Below, piece by piece: positions 45,580-54,807 of a stretch of DNA of 64,000 nt. Below the pieces are notes generated by a model. That model was not told the origin of the DNA, ran no database searches, and saw only the letters and a list, made by a program, of their open reading frames with translations. Position 1 is the first letter of the stretch. Every line of letters begins with the position of its first letter. This DNA comes from a virus. The translations under genes were made by a program, and so were the position numbers. The DNA is taken from positions 1-64,000 of the IMG/VR virus record IMGVR_UViG_3300043399_000877; one strand, written 5' to 3'.

Positions 45580-47208
45580 TTACGATTTTAGTCGTATTGT
45601 ATAAGAAAATCTATCGTTTGTCAATCCTGGAATAGTATTCTGTGCTTGTAAAATAATAGTTTCTTTGATACCATTACTGTCTAAATCTTCTAACACTGCT
45701 CTAAATTTTAGTAGTCTACTAAAATTTCCCTCACCGTTATAGGTATAACGATCATTTACCACAACAGTTTCTCTTTGTGAGTTGCACACAAGTTCGATAG
45801 TCCCTTCTCGTACAAAAAATTCATCCCGATATACATAATCTAGATAAACTGTACCATTTTCTGTAGGTGCAGGAACCTTTATTATGTTTCCGTAATCGTT
45901 TCTAAACCCAATAAATGTTGTGTTTGCAAAACGATTCTCGTATCTAACACTGCCTTCTATTTCAGGAATATATCTCACAGTGCTATTTGGTTCGAGCGAA
46001 TCTGCAAATGGTATATCTTTGCTTCTTTGAAAATAGTCTGAATCACTTACGTTGTTGTCGGAATCTAATTTTATAATTGATGTAAGAGTGCTTTCAGCAC
46101 TACCGTCATCGTTACCTACTAGAAGATATCTATTGTTTTTACTCACGTTATATTTGCCGTATGCAACCCACAATGCCTGTAAAGTTATCCTATCAAAAAC
46201 TGAATTTTCTATTGTGTTAAATGACGGGCCGAAGTTCTGAGCAACTGTGCCCTGTAAGCTATCTCTACCAAAAACGATTCCCTGTCTTGCCCATTTAAAG
46301 GTACATCCACTAAACACATTTTCAACAATGTCATCATCACTGTAAACTAGTATACTGAAATGATCCAAGTCAACATTTATAAAACGATTGTTATTTGAAG
46401 ATACCTGTGTGCTTGTACTAGATAATTTGATACCAAATTGTGAAAAATTATCTTCTCCAGGCTGCCAACTTCCGGATATTCGTAAATCTTTAAACACACT
46501 ATCGCGGCATGAATCTAGGATAATTGCCGGATTGTCTCCACTACTAATAATGGTCATACCCTCAATAAGTACATCTCTGGTTTGATTATCAAAAGTGTTT
46601 GATTCAGCACCGCTGTAGTCACCGATTTCGCTTAATGCGTTAACTGTTTGAAAAACAGTAACTTCATCAGATATTAATATTGTACGGCCCTTGCCGGCAC
46701 CGACAATTGACACATAAGGTGGTACAAAAATAGTACCGGTTACGCGATAGGTTCCCGGTGGAATGTGAACCGTTACACGGTTTGTTACAGTAGTTTCACC
46801 GTTTGTTTTATTTTTTAAATAGTGTTGATCTATTGCACGTTGAATTGCTGCTGATTGATCAGTACCGTCACCTTTAGCACCAAATGCCACAACAGAAACG
46901 TAATCATCCAATCTCTCTTGTAGAGTTCTCGATATTTTTAACGCTTCTGTATCACCAGTCTGTATATCCTGATTATTTCTATAAGAATACTTTGCAACAT
47001 AATCCAGCATATTGACGGTGTCGTGCTCGGTCAATAGTCGAGTGTTCCCTACATAAGGAGCACCTTCGGCTACACTACCGTTACCTATGTAAAGTTTTTG
47101 TGTGTCTATGGCCCAGCCAAGTTCACCGCTAGCCAATTGTGGCATTCCGGTTCCTTCTCGCTCTCTGCCACGGCGGTGTTGTATCTTTGAAATCTGTACA
47201 ATAGCCAC
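45580..47208 (-). CDS. Tail fibre/spike protein with beta-helix
   Basis: The 542-residue protein begins MAIVQISKIQHRRGREREG, then QLASGELGWAIDTQKLYIGN, the attachment-type N-terminus of many phage fibres. Residues about 105-400 have SVVAFGAKGDGTDQSAAIQR and short beta repeats (VLIEGMTIISSGDNPAIILD), the right-handed beta-helix of pectate-lyase-like spikes. It probably binds or degrades host surface sugars. Confidence 0.88.
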   Translation of the reverse strand: MAIVQISKIQHRRGREREGTGMPQLASGELGWAIDTQKLYIGNGSVAEGAPYVGNTRLLTEHDTVNMLDYVAKYSYRNNQDIQTGDTEALKISRTLQERLDDYVSVVAFGAKGDGTDQSAAIQRAIDQHYLKNKTNGETTVTNRVTVHIPPGTYRVTGTIFVPPYVSIVGAGKGRTILISDEVTVFQTVNALSEIGDYSGAESNTFDNQTRDVLIEGMTIISSGDNPAIILDSCRDSVFKDLRISGSWQPGEDNFSQFGIKLSSTSTQVSSNNNRFINVDLDHFSILVYSDDDIVENVFSGCTFKWARQGIVFGRDSLQGTVAQNFGPSFNTIENSVFDRITLQALWVAYGKYNVSKNNRYLLVGNDDGSAESTLTSIIKLDSDNNVSDSDYFQRSKDIPFADSLEPNSTVRYIPEIEGSVRYENRFANTTFIGFRNDYGNIIKVPAPTENGTVYLDYVYRDEFFVREGTIELVCNSQRETVVVNDRYTYNGEGNFSRLLKFRAVLEDLDSNGIKETIILQAQNTIPGLTNDRFSYTIRLKS

Positions 47209-47235
47209 GTTAAATACTCCTATTCTTTAGTGTAT

Positions 47236-47937
47236 TTATCCGTGATTCATATAATACTGTTCCACCCTGTTCCACCAAGCATCGCACCAGTCGTCAAAGG
47301 TTCTACCAAAATATAGGTCTGGTTCGGGTGAAAGATCAAATTGCTGATATTCAAGATCTTTACTACACATGAAAATATGCCCATGTTTTATGTCTGTACC
47401 GTGAACCTCGTTATGTGCTATAGCATAAGCAGTTAATTGCAAGAAGTAATCTTCAATCCATTCGCCTTTTTTTGGTTTGTTTGTCTGTTTAAAATCAAGT
47501 ATTGCATCGTGATTTCTATAAACACCCACAAGATCTGTTGTTCCAGCATATATCTTGGGAAAATACAGCGGAACTTCACTTCCCCATACTTCGCTTATGT
47601 GCGTTATGGCTTGATCTCGAATAAGTGTAGCCATGTTGTGTGCTTGCTGCGCATATGGATTGCTGCCAGCAGACGGCCATACACCGGTTCCCACATAGTC
47701 TTCGAGATACTTGTGCATTCGAGTCCCACGTCCTGCGGCTTCAACAGTAATTTGAGTTGCGGTGCGCTCACCCACACGTTTTCGCCATTCATATATGTGC
47801 GTTTTGTCTTTTGTACTGTCAAGGATTGTTGTAACACTGGGTACCGGAACATCACCGCCCCAATCATAGCGACGTTTACCGTCCACCTCAATTCTTTTTA
47901 GTGGACGGTATGTGTATTTTTCAACTACTAAACTCAT
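47236..47937 (-). CDS. PD-(D/E)XK nuclease
   Basis: The 233-residue protein has VPSVTTILDSTKDK near the start, a GRGTRMHKYLEDY helix with the early His/Glu, YAGTTDLVGVYRNHDAILDF then K-Q-T giving D...D-x-K, and YFLQLTAYAIAHNE, the Q-x-x-x-Y motif of RecB/Cas4-like exonucleases. It is likely a recombination or degradation exonuclease; common in cyanophages. It overlaps nfuA by four bases. Confidence 0.87.
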   Translation of the reverse strand: MSLVVEKYTYRPLKRIEVDGKRRYDWGGDVPVPSVTTILDSTKDKTHIYEWRKRVGERTATQITVEAAGRGTRMHKYLEDYVGTGVWPSAGSNPYAQQAHNMATLIRDQAITHISEVWGSEVPLYFPKIYAGTTDLVGVYRNHDAILDFKQTNKPKKGEWIEDYFLQLTAYAIAHNEVHGTDIKHGHIFMCSKDLEYQQFDLSPEPDLYFGRTFDDWCDAWWNRVEQYYMNHG

Positions 47938-48269
47938 TTGCTGTCCGGGTCGAAGTCGTCCAGGTAGTCATCAAAATAGTAAGCATCTGAAATGTAAGGT
48001 GCAACTGAACTGAACGGGTCGTCCATACCTTCTACATTTTCAACTTCCGGAATCATGGCCTTGAGGAGATTTTCTATACCATATTTTAAAGTCATAGTGC
48101 TGCTGGCGCATCCACTGCAAGCACCACTCATCTCTAATACAACAGTACCATTATTGTAATCTTTGAATTTAACTTCACCACCGTGTTGAGAAACATACGG
48201 ACCAACATGTGTGGTTAACAGAGATTCTATCTCTAATATAATTTCTTCTTTTGAACGAACTTCAGCCAT
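47934..48269 (-). CDS. nfuA: NfuA/NifU C-terminal-type iron-sulfur scaffold
   Basis: The 111-residue protein has YVSQHGGEVKFKDYNNGTVV and SGACSGCASSTMTLKYGIEN with the C-x-x-C that holds a shared Fe-S cluster. It might help load Fe-S enzymes needed by the phage. A TATAAATA motif lies upstream at 48325-48332. An acidic tail extends the usual domain. Confidence 0.92.
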   Translation of the reverse strand: MAEVRSKEEIILEIESLLTTHVGPYVSQHGGEVKFKDYNNGTVVLEMSGACSGCASSTMTLKYGIENLLKAMIPEVENVEGMDDPFSSVAPYISDAYYFDDYLDDFDPDSK

Positions 48270-48324
48270 AAAATATCCCTTTTCTTAGACTATACAATGT
48301 ATTTTGTAAAAGTCAAATGCTGAA

Positions 48325-48332
48325 TATTTATA
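48325..48332 (-). promoter_or_regulatory. Late promoter motif before nfuA
   Basis: TATAAATA on the minus strand, 56 bases before the start codon. The 190-base gap at 48270-48458 holds this motif and nothing else I can identify. Confidence 0.6.
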
Positions 48333-48458
48333 GCTCTGTGTGGTTTTCTTCAATTAAAACTGTAGTACTATTAACTATCTAAGTTATGCAAGGTCATGCA
48401 CACAACTACACATAGTTTATTGTGTCGTCAATGTTTGTTTCGCTATTAATGTAGAGAT

Positions 48459-48728
48459 TTACTTTTTTAAATCAACGGCCTGCATGGCCATTTGTTTAAC
48501 TTTTGATCCACTTGAATCAACATCTTTGGTAAGATTGTCAATAGAACCTCGACTAAATTCTATAGAATTTTGATCAAAGTTTTTTATTATTTGCTGTAAG
48601 CGTGGATCAGTGTCATATGCCATTTTAAGCATGTCATAATTAAACTCGGGAATCTTACTGTTGCGCATGTACTTAATCAAAGCAGGCAGCGGAACTTTAG
48701 ATTTACCCGAGTTTTTTATTAGACTCAA
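48459..48728 (-). CDS. Small hypothetical protein
   Basis: The 89-residue helical protein begins MSLIKNSGKSKVPLPALIKY. It lies just after the scaffold-like gene. Not recognised. Confidence 0.68.
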   Translation of the reverse strand: MSLIKNSGKSKVPLPALIKYMRNSKIPEFNYDMLKMAYDTDPRLQQIIKNFDQNSIEFSRGSIDNLTKDVDSSGSKVKQMAMQAVDLKK

Positions 48729-48763
48729 TACTTGAAAAACTTTGTCTACACTAGCAGACTCAG

Positions 48764-49699
48764 TTACTTTTTTTTTGAAAGGATCATTCCCAGTCTGCGT
48801 GGGTCTATGCTTTCACGCTTTGGGCGTGGTTCAGTTTCCGGTTCGCTGGCTGCGAGCTCAGCATCCAGATCATCATCGTCAAGCTCGTCGCCACCGGCTT
48901 CTGCATCGAGATCACTCATGCCAGCTTCAGCACCGAGTTCATCTGTGCCCGGTGCCGGCTCAGCCATGCCCTCTTCACCACCCAAAGTATCTTGAGCAGC
49001 CGCGTCACCGGTTAGCAAACCAACACCGGTGGTTAATGCTTTACGGGTTTCTTCCATAACACCGTAGAGACTTTCAAAACTGGGTTTTACAGTATTAACA
49101 AACTGTTCGCTTACTTCACTGCCTAACTCTTCACGAATGCTATCGGCCAATTCTAGCATGGATTGAGTTTGCATTTCAGCAACATCTTCCATCCAACCGG
49201 TTAGTCTTTCTACCATCTGCTTTGCAGCCATGACCAACTCGGCTTCGTCTTCGGTTCCTTCAGCTACATAGGATTCGTTTCGTAGTTTTTTCAATACAGC
49301 ACCGGCAACTTTTTCACCACGTTCCTTGGAACCATAACGACTTGCAGCATCTTTTGCAATTTTGCTAAATTGTTTGCCGGGCTTGCCGATGTCTTTACCG
49401 GCGCGGGCTTTTTTAGCACTGTAATCTCCGGTAGATGCTTCGGTAAATCCACCGCGCTCGGAAATTTCTGCATTTAGCACATCCAAGTACATCTTGGTTT
49501 TTTGATAAACGTCATTGTGAACGCTTTCAAAACTCTCCATAGTTTCGACAGCTTTGAGCTTGGTTCTCAACTTGTTTCTGGTGTCTTCTAGTTGTTCAAG
49601 AGTAAACTTTTCTAGATCAATTTTAGATCCGTAGCGAGCTGCTAGACTTTCGTTTAGCGACTTAGATGTAACTGGTTTTCCGATATCTTTGATTTTCAT
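48764..49699 (-). CDS. Scaffold/prohead-core-like acidic protein
   Basis: The 311-residue protein begins MKIKDIGKPVTSKSLNESLA. A block KQFSKIAKDAASRYGSKERG then EKVAGAVLKKLR is widely conserved in T4-like marine phages. The second half is helical, followed by a very acidic low-complexity stretch (about 250-295) and a basic end, typical of head scaffold or core proteins. A GATAAATA late motif lies upstream. Confidence 0.75.
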   Translation of the reverse strand: MKIKDIGKPVTSKSLNESLAARYGSKIDLEKFTLEQLEDTRNKLRTKLKAVETMESFESVHNDVYQKTKMYLDVLNAEISERGGFTEASTGDYSAKKARAGKDIGKPGKQFSKIAKDAASRYGSKERGEKVAGAVLKKLRNESYVAEGTEDEAELVMAAKQMVERLTGWMEDVAEMQTQSMLELADSIREELGSEVSEQFVNTVKPSFESLYGVMEETRKALTTGVGLLTGDAAAQDTLGGEEGMAEPAPGTDELGAEAGMSDLDAEAGGDELDDDDLDAELAASEPETEPRPKRESIDPRRLGMILSKKK

Positions 49700-49726
49700 G
49701 GTTTGTTCCTATGATGTTTGTTATAT

Positions 49727-50152
49727 TTATTTATCTAACAACAAAGATTCCAGTTTTTGTTTTGTGTTGTCGATCACCAATTCACAATTTTTTAAACGAT
49801 CAGTTGCTATAGCCCTGCGTATTTCATTGCGAGTTGTTTCAATCGTATGTTGAAAAAATATGACGTCCATCTCGTTTTTTTCTAAACAACGATCGAGGTC
49901 TAAAACTGCTCTATTATCTCGATTGTTTATGTAGTTTTTTGCATATACCAGAGCTGCATGCTTGCTGTATATGTTGGCAATTTGCTGTTGCTTACGTACG
50001 TCAAAAACCAAGTATCCAGCTGTTTTGCTTTTGCGGATTATGGTATGGCCCAATTTAATTGTGCCACCGTCTTTTTCCGGCAACACATAATCATGGATAT
50101 TGCTATCAATGATGGTCTTAAGTTCTTCAACTGCTACGGTTAAGTCTATCAT
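49727..50152 (-). CDS. Conserved hypothetical protein
   Basis: The 141-residue helical protein begins MIDLTVAVEELKTIIDSNIH. It overlaps the next gene by 26 bases. Part of the virion-type late block; function unknown. Confidence 0.75.
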   Translation of the reverse strand: MIDLTVAVEELKTIIDSNIHDYVLPEKDGGTIKLGHTIIRKSKTAGYLVFDVRKQQQIANIYSKHAALVYAKNYINNRDNRAVLDLDRCLEKNEMDVIFFQHTIETTRNEIRRAIATDRLKNCELVIDNTKQKLESLLLDK

Positions 50153-50345
50153 CTGGAACTACTACTACCTCACCTTTATAATATACCTTTGAAACTAAAT
50201 TTTTGCGTATTAGATTTTCTAATACGTATTGTTCACGTTCCTGGAAGTTTTTAATATACTCAGGTTCTTTCAATTTGTCAAGAACTATTTTTTCTTCGTT
50301 AGTAATAGCTATTCTGAAGTCTGATATCAGATCATTAATTTTCAT
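50127..50345 (-). CDS. Small hypothetical protein
   Basis: The 72-residue protein begins MKINDLISDFRIAITNEEKI, similar to the M-K/R-x-x-D/E-I/L-I/L opening of nearby proteins. Overlaps both neighbours. Function unknown. Confidence 0.7.
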   Translation of the reverse strand: MKINDLISDFRIAITNEEKIVLDKLKEPEYIKNFQEREQYVLENLIRKNLVSKVYYKGEVVVVPDDRLNRSS

Positions 50346-50878
50346 CTTTGGCCACCCATCAGTTTGGCCAACTCATCTCTGGTGAATGTCATCTTGTCGG
50401 GTTCACCACTTAGTTTATATTTGTCTGGATTTTCAATCTCAATGTCGTTTCCAGTTACTTTTGTTACTTTAAAATTTCCCACTCGCCCGGTGGTTGTTGG
50501 AAGATTGACTTTCGCGCCTGGACGGAAATCAATCGAGGGAGACGTTTGTTTTGCTGCGGTCTGCGGTCGTTGCTGTTGACCGGGCCGTACAGTTCCGGCT
50601 GAAGGCTTTGGTTGCATCTGTGTTCCGACCTTTGCATTTGGCCCTTGTTCGGCATCTTCTTCATCATCCGACCCAAAAGCGCCAGCAGCGGCGCCGGCCA
50701 CTCCGGACACTGCCGAACCTACTCCTCTTGCCAACGCACCGGCTCCCTTTAATGCGGCGCGACCAGCCAAACGTGCAGCACCTCCGGCCAATGCACCGGC
50801 ACCGCGAGCAGCCAAGCCGATTAGCGGGAGTATTTCATCCAATTTTTCTTCTTCTTTAATGAAATCCTTGGCTCTCAT
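50342..50878 (-). CDS. Putative internal head protein with Ala/Gly-rich segment
   Basis: The 178-residue protein begins MRAKDFIKEEEKLDEILPLI, followed by an Ala/Gly-rich helix-like stretch (residues about 20-68), a Gln/Pro-rich linker and a KOW/SH3-like end (GAKVNLPTTTGRVGNFKV). The N-terminus resembles a T4-style head-targeting peptide. ATGA overlaps link it to both neighbours. Confidence 0.72.
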   Translation of the reverse strand: MRAKDFIKEEEKLDEILPLIGLAARGAGALAGGAARLAGRAALKGAGALARGVGSAVSGVAGAAAGAFGSDDEEDAEQGPNAKVGTQMQPKPSAGTVRPGQQQRPQTAAKQTSPSIDFRPGAKVNLPTTTGRVGNFKVTKVTGNDIEIENPDKYKLSGEPDKMTFTRDELAKLMGGQR

Positions 50879-51162
50879 CTGCTTCGTTTTTTGATACCTT
50901 TGTTTATTCTAACTATACGCTTGTACTGTGGTCTTTTGGTGGTTATGGATCGTTTTATTGCCTGGTGTGCCCGGTGGGTACGACGGGTTTTCTTAAATGT
51001 AGCTGACTTTTTTTGATTTATCGGACTGTTGCAAGTTGCCGGTTTTGATACTACACGACCGGACTTTTTACCACTTGTGCAGCGATACTTTCTTACAGGC
51101 CCATGCTTGCTGCGACCCCATACCTGCGTGTAACCTTCGGAAAGTATCTCTAGTATTTTCAT
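50875..51162 (-). CDS. Highly basic putative internal DNA-binding protein
   Basis: The 95-residue protein begins MKILEILSEGYTQVWGRSKH. After the head-targeting-like N-terminus it is extremely Lys/Arg-rich (RCTSGKKSGRVVSKPATC, then K-K-T-R-R). Proteins of this layout are found in T4-like cyanophages and are good candidates for packaged DNA-binding proteins. Confidence 0.78.
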   Translation of the reverse strand: MKILEILSEGYTQVWGRSKHGPVRKYRCTSGKKSGRVVSKPATCNSPINQKKSATFKKTRRTHRAHQAIKRSITTKRPQYKRIVRINKGIKKRSR

Positions 51163-51164
51163 TT

Positions 51165-51398
51165 TTAAAACTTCATAATAATAACTACGATGGTACTCAA
51201 TAATCCAGCAATTATAGTTCCGGTTGTTCCTACAATAACTTTGACCAAACTGCTGTTACCAGTTTTAATATCATCACTTATCGACTTAAGTTCATTTTCA
51301 ACATTGGTTAGTCGTTTATCCAGTGCTTCGTATCGCTGGGCGCACAAATCAACATGCGCTTCGAGGTTAGTTCTTTCCAACTCAGTGGGCTTTGACAT
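51165..51398 (-). CDS. Coiled-coil protein with C-terminal membrane anchor
   Basis: The 77-residue protein begins MSKPTELERTNLEAHVDLCA, has a coiled coil to about residue 50, then one span VKVIVGTTGTIIAGLLSTIV. The layout resembles XhlA-type small phage proteins. A GATAAATA late motif lies upstream. Function unproven. Confidence 0.72.
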   Translation of the reverse strand: MSKPTELERTNLEAHVDLCAQRYEALDKRLTNVENELKSISDDIKTGNSSLVKVIVGTTGTIIAGLLSTIVVIIMKF

Positions 51399-51475
51399 CT
51401 TTATCTCCTTGTTGTCTTTTTGTTTTTTAAATGTGAGCCTTAGATGTGCCTTAATATTTTTATATATTTATCATT

Positions 51476-51868
51476 TTACTCTTGTTTTAAAAAGACAATA
51501 TTTTTAAGGCGAGCATCACGAGATCTAAAAACCCAATCCTCTATTTCTATTTTTTCTTCTAACCCACCGATAACCGGTACTAGCTCAAAGTCTTCTTCGA
51601 GATCTTCTACGCTGTGATACTGGTTTAATCCAAATGAAAAGTCCAGTGTCCAGACTGGTTTGGTTCCTTTAAATTCCGATCCAAAACCTATTTTAGATAA
51701 GTTTACAACTTCTTTCTTTGGTGGTTGGTCTATTTCTGGGTTTGACCGTATACCGATAGTTTGTAATACTGTCAAATAATTTTGTTGTTGTTTTACCAAC
51801 ACCGAATCATCTCCACGACGGGCACCGGTTTCGGTAATGTCTATCAGGGTGTATAATTTGAATTTCAT
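51476..51868 (-). CDS. Conserved hypothetical protein
   Basis: The 130-residue protein begins MKFKLYTLIDITETGARRGD and has VWTLDFSFGLNQYHSVEDLE. Similar genes occur in marine T4-like phages. There is no visible ribosome site before the ATG, which follows a TTAAATA motif by eight bases, so it may be leaderless. Confidence 0.75.
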   Translation of the reverse strand: MKFKLYTLIDITETGARRGDDSVLVKQQQNYLTVLQTIGIRSNPEIDQPPKKEVVNLSKIGFGSEFKGTKPVWTLDFSFGLNQYHSVEDLEEDFELVPVIGGLEEKIEIEDWVFRSRDARLKNIVFLKQE

Positions 51869-51888
51869 AAAGTATTTAACGGTCATAA

Positions 51889-51917
51889 AAAAAGGCCCAC
51901 CAAAAGTGGGCCTTCTT
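51889..51917 (-). terminator. Rho-independent terminator
   Basis: GGCCCAC, a short loop and GTGGGCC, followed by TTTTTTT on the minus strand, directly after the gene at 51934. Confidence 0.92.
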
Positions 51918-51933
51918 TGAGTAATTTACTCGA

Positions 51934-52317
51934 TTATGACTGCTTTAGGTTAGCTTGCTTGAATACGGCTACGATTGAAGTAGCTGCACCAGTTACACCA
52001 TGAGCGTCACTTAGGTCAGCAGTGTATTCACCGGTTCCCTGTACTCTCAAGAACACTTCGTCAGTAACGCCTGAAACGAAGTCTGAACCATCAGCAGTAC
52101 CCATACCAGCAACTACGAATGCGCTGTCGCCGGTTCCGTTTGAACCATGGGATAGAGTTAGGTAGCTAACGATAGTGTTTAGTTCTGCATTAGTGAGGTT
52201 AGTCTTTGCAATCTTAACGATAAGCGTGGTACCTGCGTCGCTAGTGAAGATTGTATTCTTGAGGTAGTTAGCACCAACGGTGGTTCCACCAACTTGTAAA
52301 TTTGTTACGTCTGCCAT
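51934..52317 (-). CDS. Probable abundant virion protein
   Basis: The 127-residue protein begins MADVTNLQVGGTTVGANYLK and is rich in Thr, Ala and Gly with beta patterning. It has its own late promoter (TATAAATA at 52374-52381), a strong GGAG site and its own terminator, which together suggest high late expression, for example a capsid decoration protein. No family recognised. Confidence 0.75.
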   Translation of the reverse strand: MADVTNLQVGGTTVGANYLKNTIFTSDAGTTLIVKIAKTNLTNAELNTIVSYLTLSHGSNGTGDSAFVVAGMGTADGSDFVSGVTDEVFLRVQGTGEYTADLSDAHGVTGAATSIVAVFKQANLKQS

Positions 52318-52373
52318 TTCTTTTCTCCTTGATCGTATGGCACAAAATTGCGCTCCGCAATCTTTGCTATAGA

Positions 52374-52381
52374 TATTTATA
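52374..52381 (-). promoter_or_regulatory. Late promoter for the gene at 51934
   Basis: TATAAATA on the minus strand, 57 bases before the start; the gene is a single-cistron unit ended by a strong terminator. Confidence 0.75.
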
Positions 52382-52422
52382 CAGGAGAGCGAAAAACTAT
52401 TAATAACGCTCGAAAATCGTTA

Positions 52423-53487
52423 TTAATTAGGAACCCATTGCCGGCGTGGTACCAATTTAATGTAAAATCTAGTGGTAACATATCCTTCGCTACCGGGCTG
52501 GCCGTTTACTGTTGACTTAAATGTAACATTATTCTCATCTAACTGCCGTATTAGATCGTCTTTTATATCCATAACTTGATGGTAAATGTCAAACATGAGA
52601 GACATCTGTGCGGAATTCTGTTTTAGCAGGGCTTCTATTTTTCCCTGTTTATTAAAAGACACGCTCGATTGGCTAAGCCAGTCTCTGAAGTTTTCAACAG
52701 ATATAAGATCTATGCTGTGTGCTTTCACCATGCTATTGGTATATTTGTAAATTATTTCTCTAAAATCGGAAAGCCCCGGACGGCTTTCAAACAAGAACTG
52801 ATTTAACGGCAGGTAGTGCTTTTCATCTAAGAGCTCGTCAAGAGCCTTTAATTTTTCGGAATCTAAAGAAATTTTACCTTTGACGGCAGTCTGGCTCATA
52901 ACTACGATGCTGCTGGAATTTTTAAATAGGTTTTCTTGGGGCGGATATCCGTATGCATTTTTATGAAAATCACGATAGTGTTTGTGAATTGCGAGGCCTA
53001 CCGAACTTTTCATTATTGTGTCAGCAAGATCACTGTCTTGATCTATACTGTAAGTGGTCTTGTTTGGGGCAAAATGCAAATGTTTGCCGTCAACTTCATA
53101 AGGCTTTCCCGGATGCCACAATACGTCTGCATAATAGAATCCAGTTTCTGTTTCGGGAAAATTACTTTCAATTATTCTCCAGAGTTTAGCTAAATCCTCT
53201 GCAAACCTACCGCGCCATCCTTCTTGTTTTCCACGTGACATGGTCCAACTAACTAATTCATCAACAGATCCAATCCATTCATGACCCCATCCGTTTTTGC
53301 CCACAAGGGTAAACCTACCACTGTTGTCACGCCCGAAGTATATAGTGGGGTTTCCATCCCACTTTATACTCATATTCACGTTATGAATATTCTTTAGAAT
53401 AAACTGGGCCCGCAGCGCGCCGCGCGTCTCTGTAAAAACCAGATCTTCTGGATGCTGATACTCACGGCCTATTCTTTTTATTCTCAT
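52423..53487 (-). CDS. Conserved phage protein with KWDG motif (ligase/nucleotidyltransferase-like)
   Basis: The 354-residue protein begins MRIKRIGREYQHPEDLVFTE and has NMSIKWDGNPTIYFGRDNSG near residue 37. K-x-D-G is the nucleotidyl-lysine motif of DNA and RNA ligases, and later blocks (GFYYADVLWHP, HLHFAPNK) could fit. The family is widespread in T4-like cyanophages and is unassigned. It overlaps the nucleotidyltransferase-like gene, suggesting shared work. A start three codons upstream (53496) is possible. Confidence 0.78.
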   Translation of the reverse strand: MRIKRIGREYQHPEDLVFTETRGALRAQFILKNIHNVNMSIKWDGNPTIYFGRDNSGRFTLVGKNGWGHEWIGSVDELVSWTMSRGKQEGWRGRFAEDLAKLWRIIESNFPETETGFYYADVLWHPGKPYEVDGKHLHFAPNKTTYSIDQDSDLADTIMKSSVGLAIHKHYRDFHKNAYGYPPQENLFKNSSSIVVMSQTAVKGKISLDSEKLKALDELLDEKHYLPLNQFLFESRPGLSDFREIIYKYTNSMVKAHSIDLISVENFRDWLSQSSVSFNKQGKIEALLKQNSAQMSLMFDIYHQVMDIKDDLIRQLDENNVTFKSTVNGQPGSEGYVTTRFYIKLVPRRQWVPN

Positions 53488-54181
53488 CGTATTCATCCAT
53501 TAGTGATAGACCTTCGTGGCCCAGCGTTTCTTCAGCCTCGGCAATCAACTGTTGCCAATTTGGTTTGCGTTTGACATAATGCATTATACTGTCAATATTT
53601 TCTAAGTCATCCAGTATTGCATCGTTTCCCAACAAATAACCGGGCATTGCAGTTATCTTATCGGAAAGCAGAACACCTTCACGGGTGAGCACACCTTTTA
53701 GTGCGCTCCAACGATATCCACGAGATTTTGCAATACTTGCTAGAAGAATGTGCCGATGTCTGCCTTTAAAACCGTGGGTGCTTTCCCCACGCAGGCTCCA
53801 CTTTAGCCAATCTGGATCGCCAAACATGAGATCAACTTGCACATAACCAAATTCACGATTTCCGCAAATAGGAGTGCGAATGTGAACACAATTTCCGCTT
53901 CTGGCGACCCAGGATTTTAATGGGTCGTCTGGGTACCGGTGTTTTATGTATTCTGATACAGTTTTATACACCGAGTCTTTGCTGTGGTAATCTTCGTTAA
54001 CTGCTAGATCAATGTCGTTTGACTGTTCAGCTTGACCGGCAGACCCTAGGAGATTTTTTGAAAGACCAGGAATTTTTACCAACAGCTCTATCCACATGAC
54101 AGTGCTGGGTATATCATCTCGTTTTATGGGTTGTGTTAATGGTTGTCGTGTCGCGGGATCTTTAAAAACATGGCCACCCAT
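53462..54181 (-). CDS. Nucleotidyltransferase-like conserved phage protein
   Basis: The 239-residue protein has LLGSAGQAEQSNDIDLAVNE near residue 42 and FGYVQVDLMFGDPDW near 110: G-S then D-x-D and a third acidic residue, the catalytic pattern of the polymerase-beta nucleotidyltransferase fold. Common in cyanophages and without assigned function. With the KWDG protein it may modify nucleic-acid ends. Confidence 0.8.
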   Translation of the reverse strand: MGGHVFKDPATRQPLTQPIKRDDIPSTVMWIELLVKIPGLSKNLLGSAGQAEQSNDIDLAVNEDYHSKDSVYKTVSEYIKHRYPDDPLKSWVARSGNCVHIRTPICGNREFGYVQVDLMFGDPDWLKWSLRGESTHGFKGRHRHILLASIAKSRGYRWSALKGVLTREGVLLSDKITAMPGYLLGNDAILDDLENIDSIMHYVKRKPNWQQLIAEAEETLGHEGLSLMDEYDENKKNRP

Positions 54182-54194
54182 GTACAGTCCACTT

Positions 54195-54446
54195 CTATTT
54201 TTTTCTAGATTCGATTATTCGTTCAACACCGGCTCTAAATTTTTTTGGATTTGCGTTTTTAATGGCACTCAAAAAACGTTTTTCCAAATCGATTGCAGTG
54301 TCGGGGTCGTATGTTTCGTGTATGTTTACAAGAAAATTAATGGCACTTTCGATAATATTATTACCAGTGGTAGATAAACGTTCTTCACCATGCAAACGAT
54401 TCATGGAGTTTAATTCTTCTAAAATGCTTCTGGTTCGTTTCTTCAT
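54195..54446 (-). CDS. Small conserved helical protein
   Basis: The 83-residue protein begins MKKRTRSILEELNSMNRLHG. AGGAG lies nine bases before this ATG but directly against an earlier ATG at 54455, so the internal start is chosen. A CTAAATA late motif is upstream. Function unknown. Confidence 0.75.
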   Translation of the reverse strand: MKKRTRSILEELNSMNRLHGEERLSTTGNNIIESAINFLVNIHETYDPDTAIDLEKRFLSAIKNANPKKFRAGVERIIESRKK

Positions 54447-54633
54447 TGGTGCCATCTCCTAATATATTTAGCTTATTAACAACGGCTTGTCAAGACAAAT
54501 TTCGTTTCTGTCAGTTATGCTGCATGTGCATACCGCGATTGCACAGATACCCCTAGATTTCTTTGCTTTCCTGTGTTAAATATAGTGTGCATGTGCAGCA
54601 TTTGCGCATTAATCACACAGGAACATACAGAAA

Positions 54634-54807
54634 ATGATGACAATGAACTTTTTTAACGGATTGGTTAAAGTATTAAAATCCAACAGCGAACGAGATGACT
54701 CAGGGCTTCGCAGTTGGGCGCGGTTAGAATACAAAGGCGATGCGGAATACGCATACAACTATTATAAGTCGACTGGACAGATTCCGGCACTGGGAGTATG
54801 CTCATAA
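54634..54807 (+). CDS. Micro-gene 1 of plus-strand operon
   Basis: The 57-residue frame begins MMTMNFFNGLVKVLKSNSER and ends ALGVCS. AGGAA precedes it. Its TAA overlaps the ATG of the next gene (TAATG), so the genes are coupled. The 150 bases upstream (54480-54630) hold an inverted GCTGCATGTGCA/TGCATGTGCAGC-type repeat and a -10-like TATAGT, so the promoter is probably there. Confidence 0.6.
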   Translation: MMTMNFFNGLVKVLKSNSERDDSGLRSWARLEYKGDAEYAYNYYKSTGQIPALGVCS

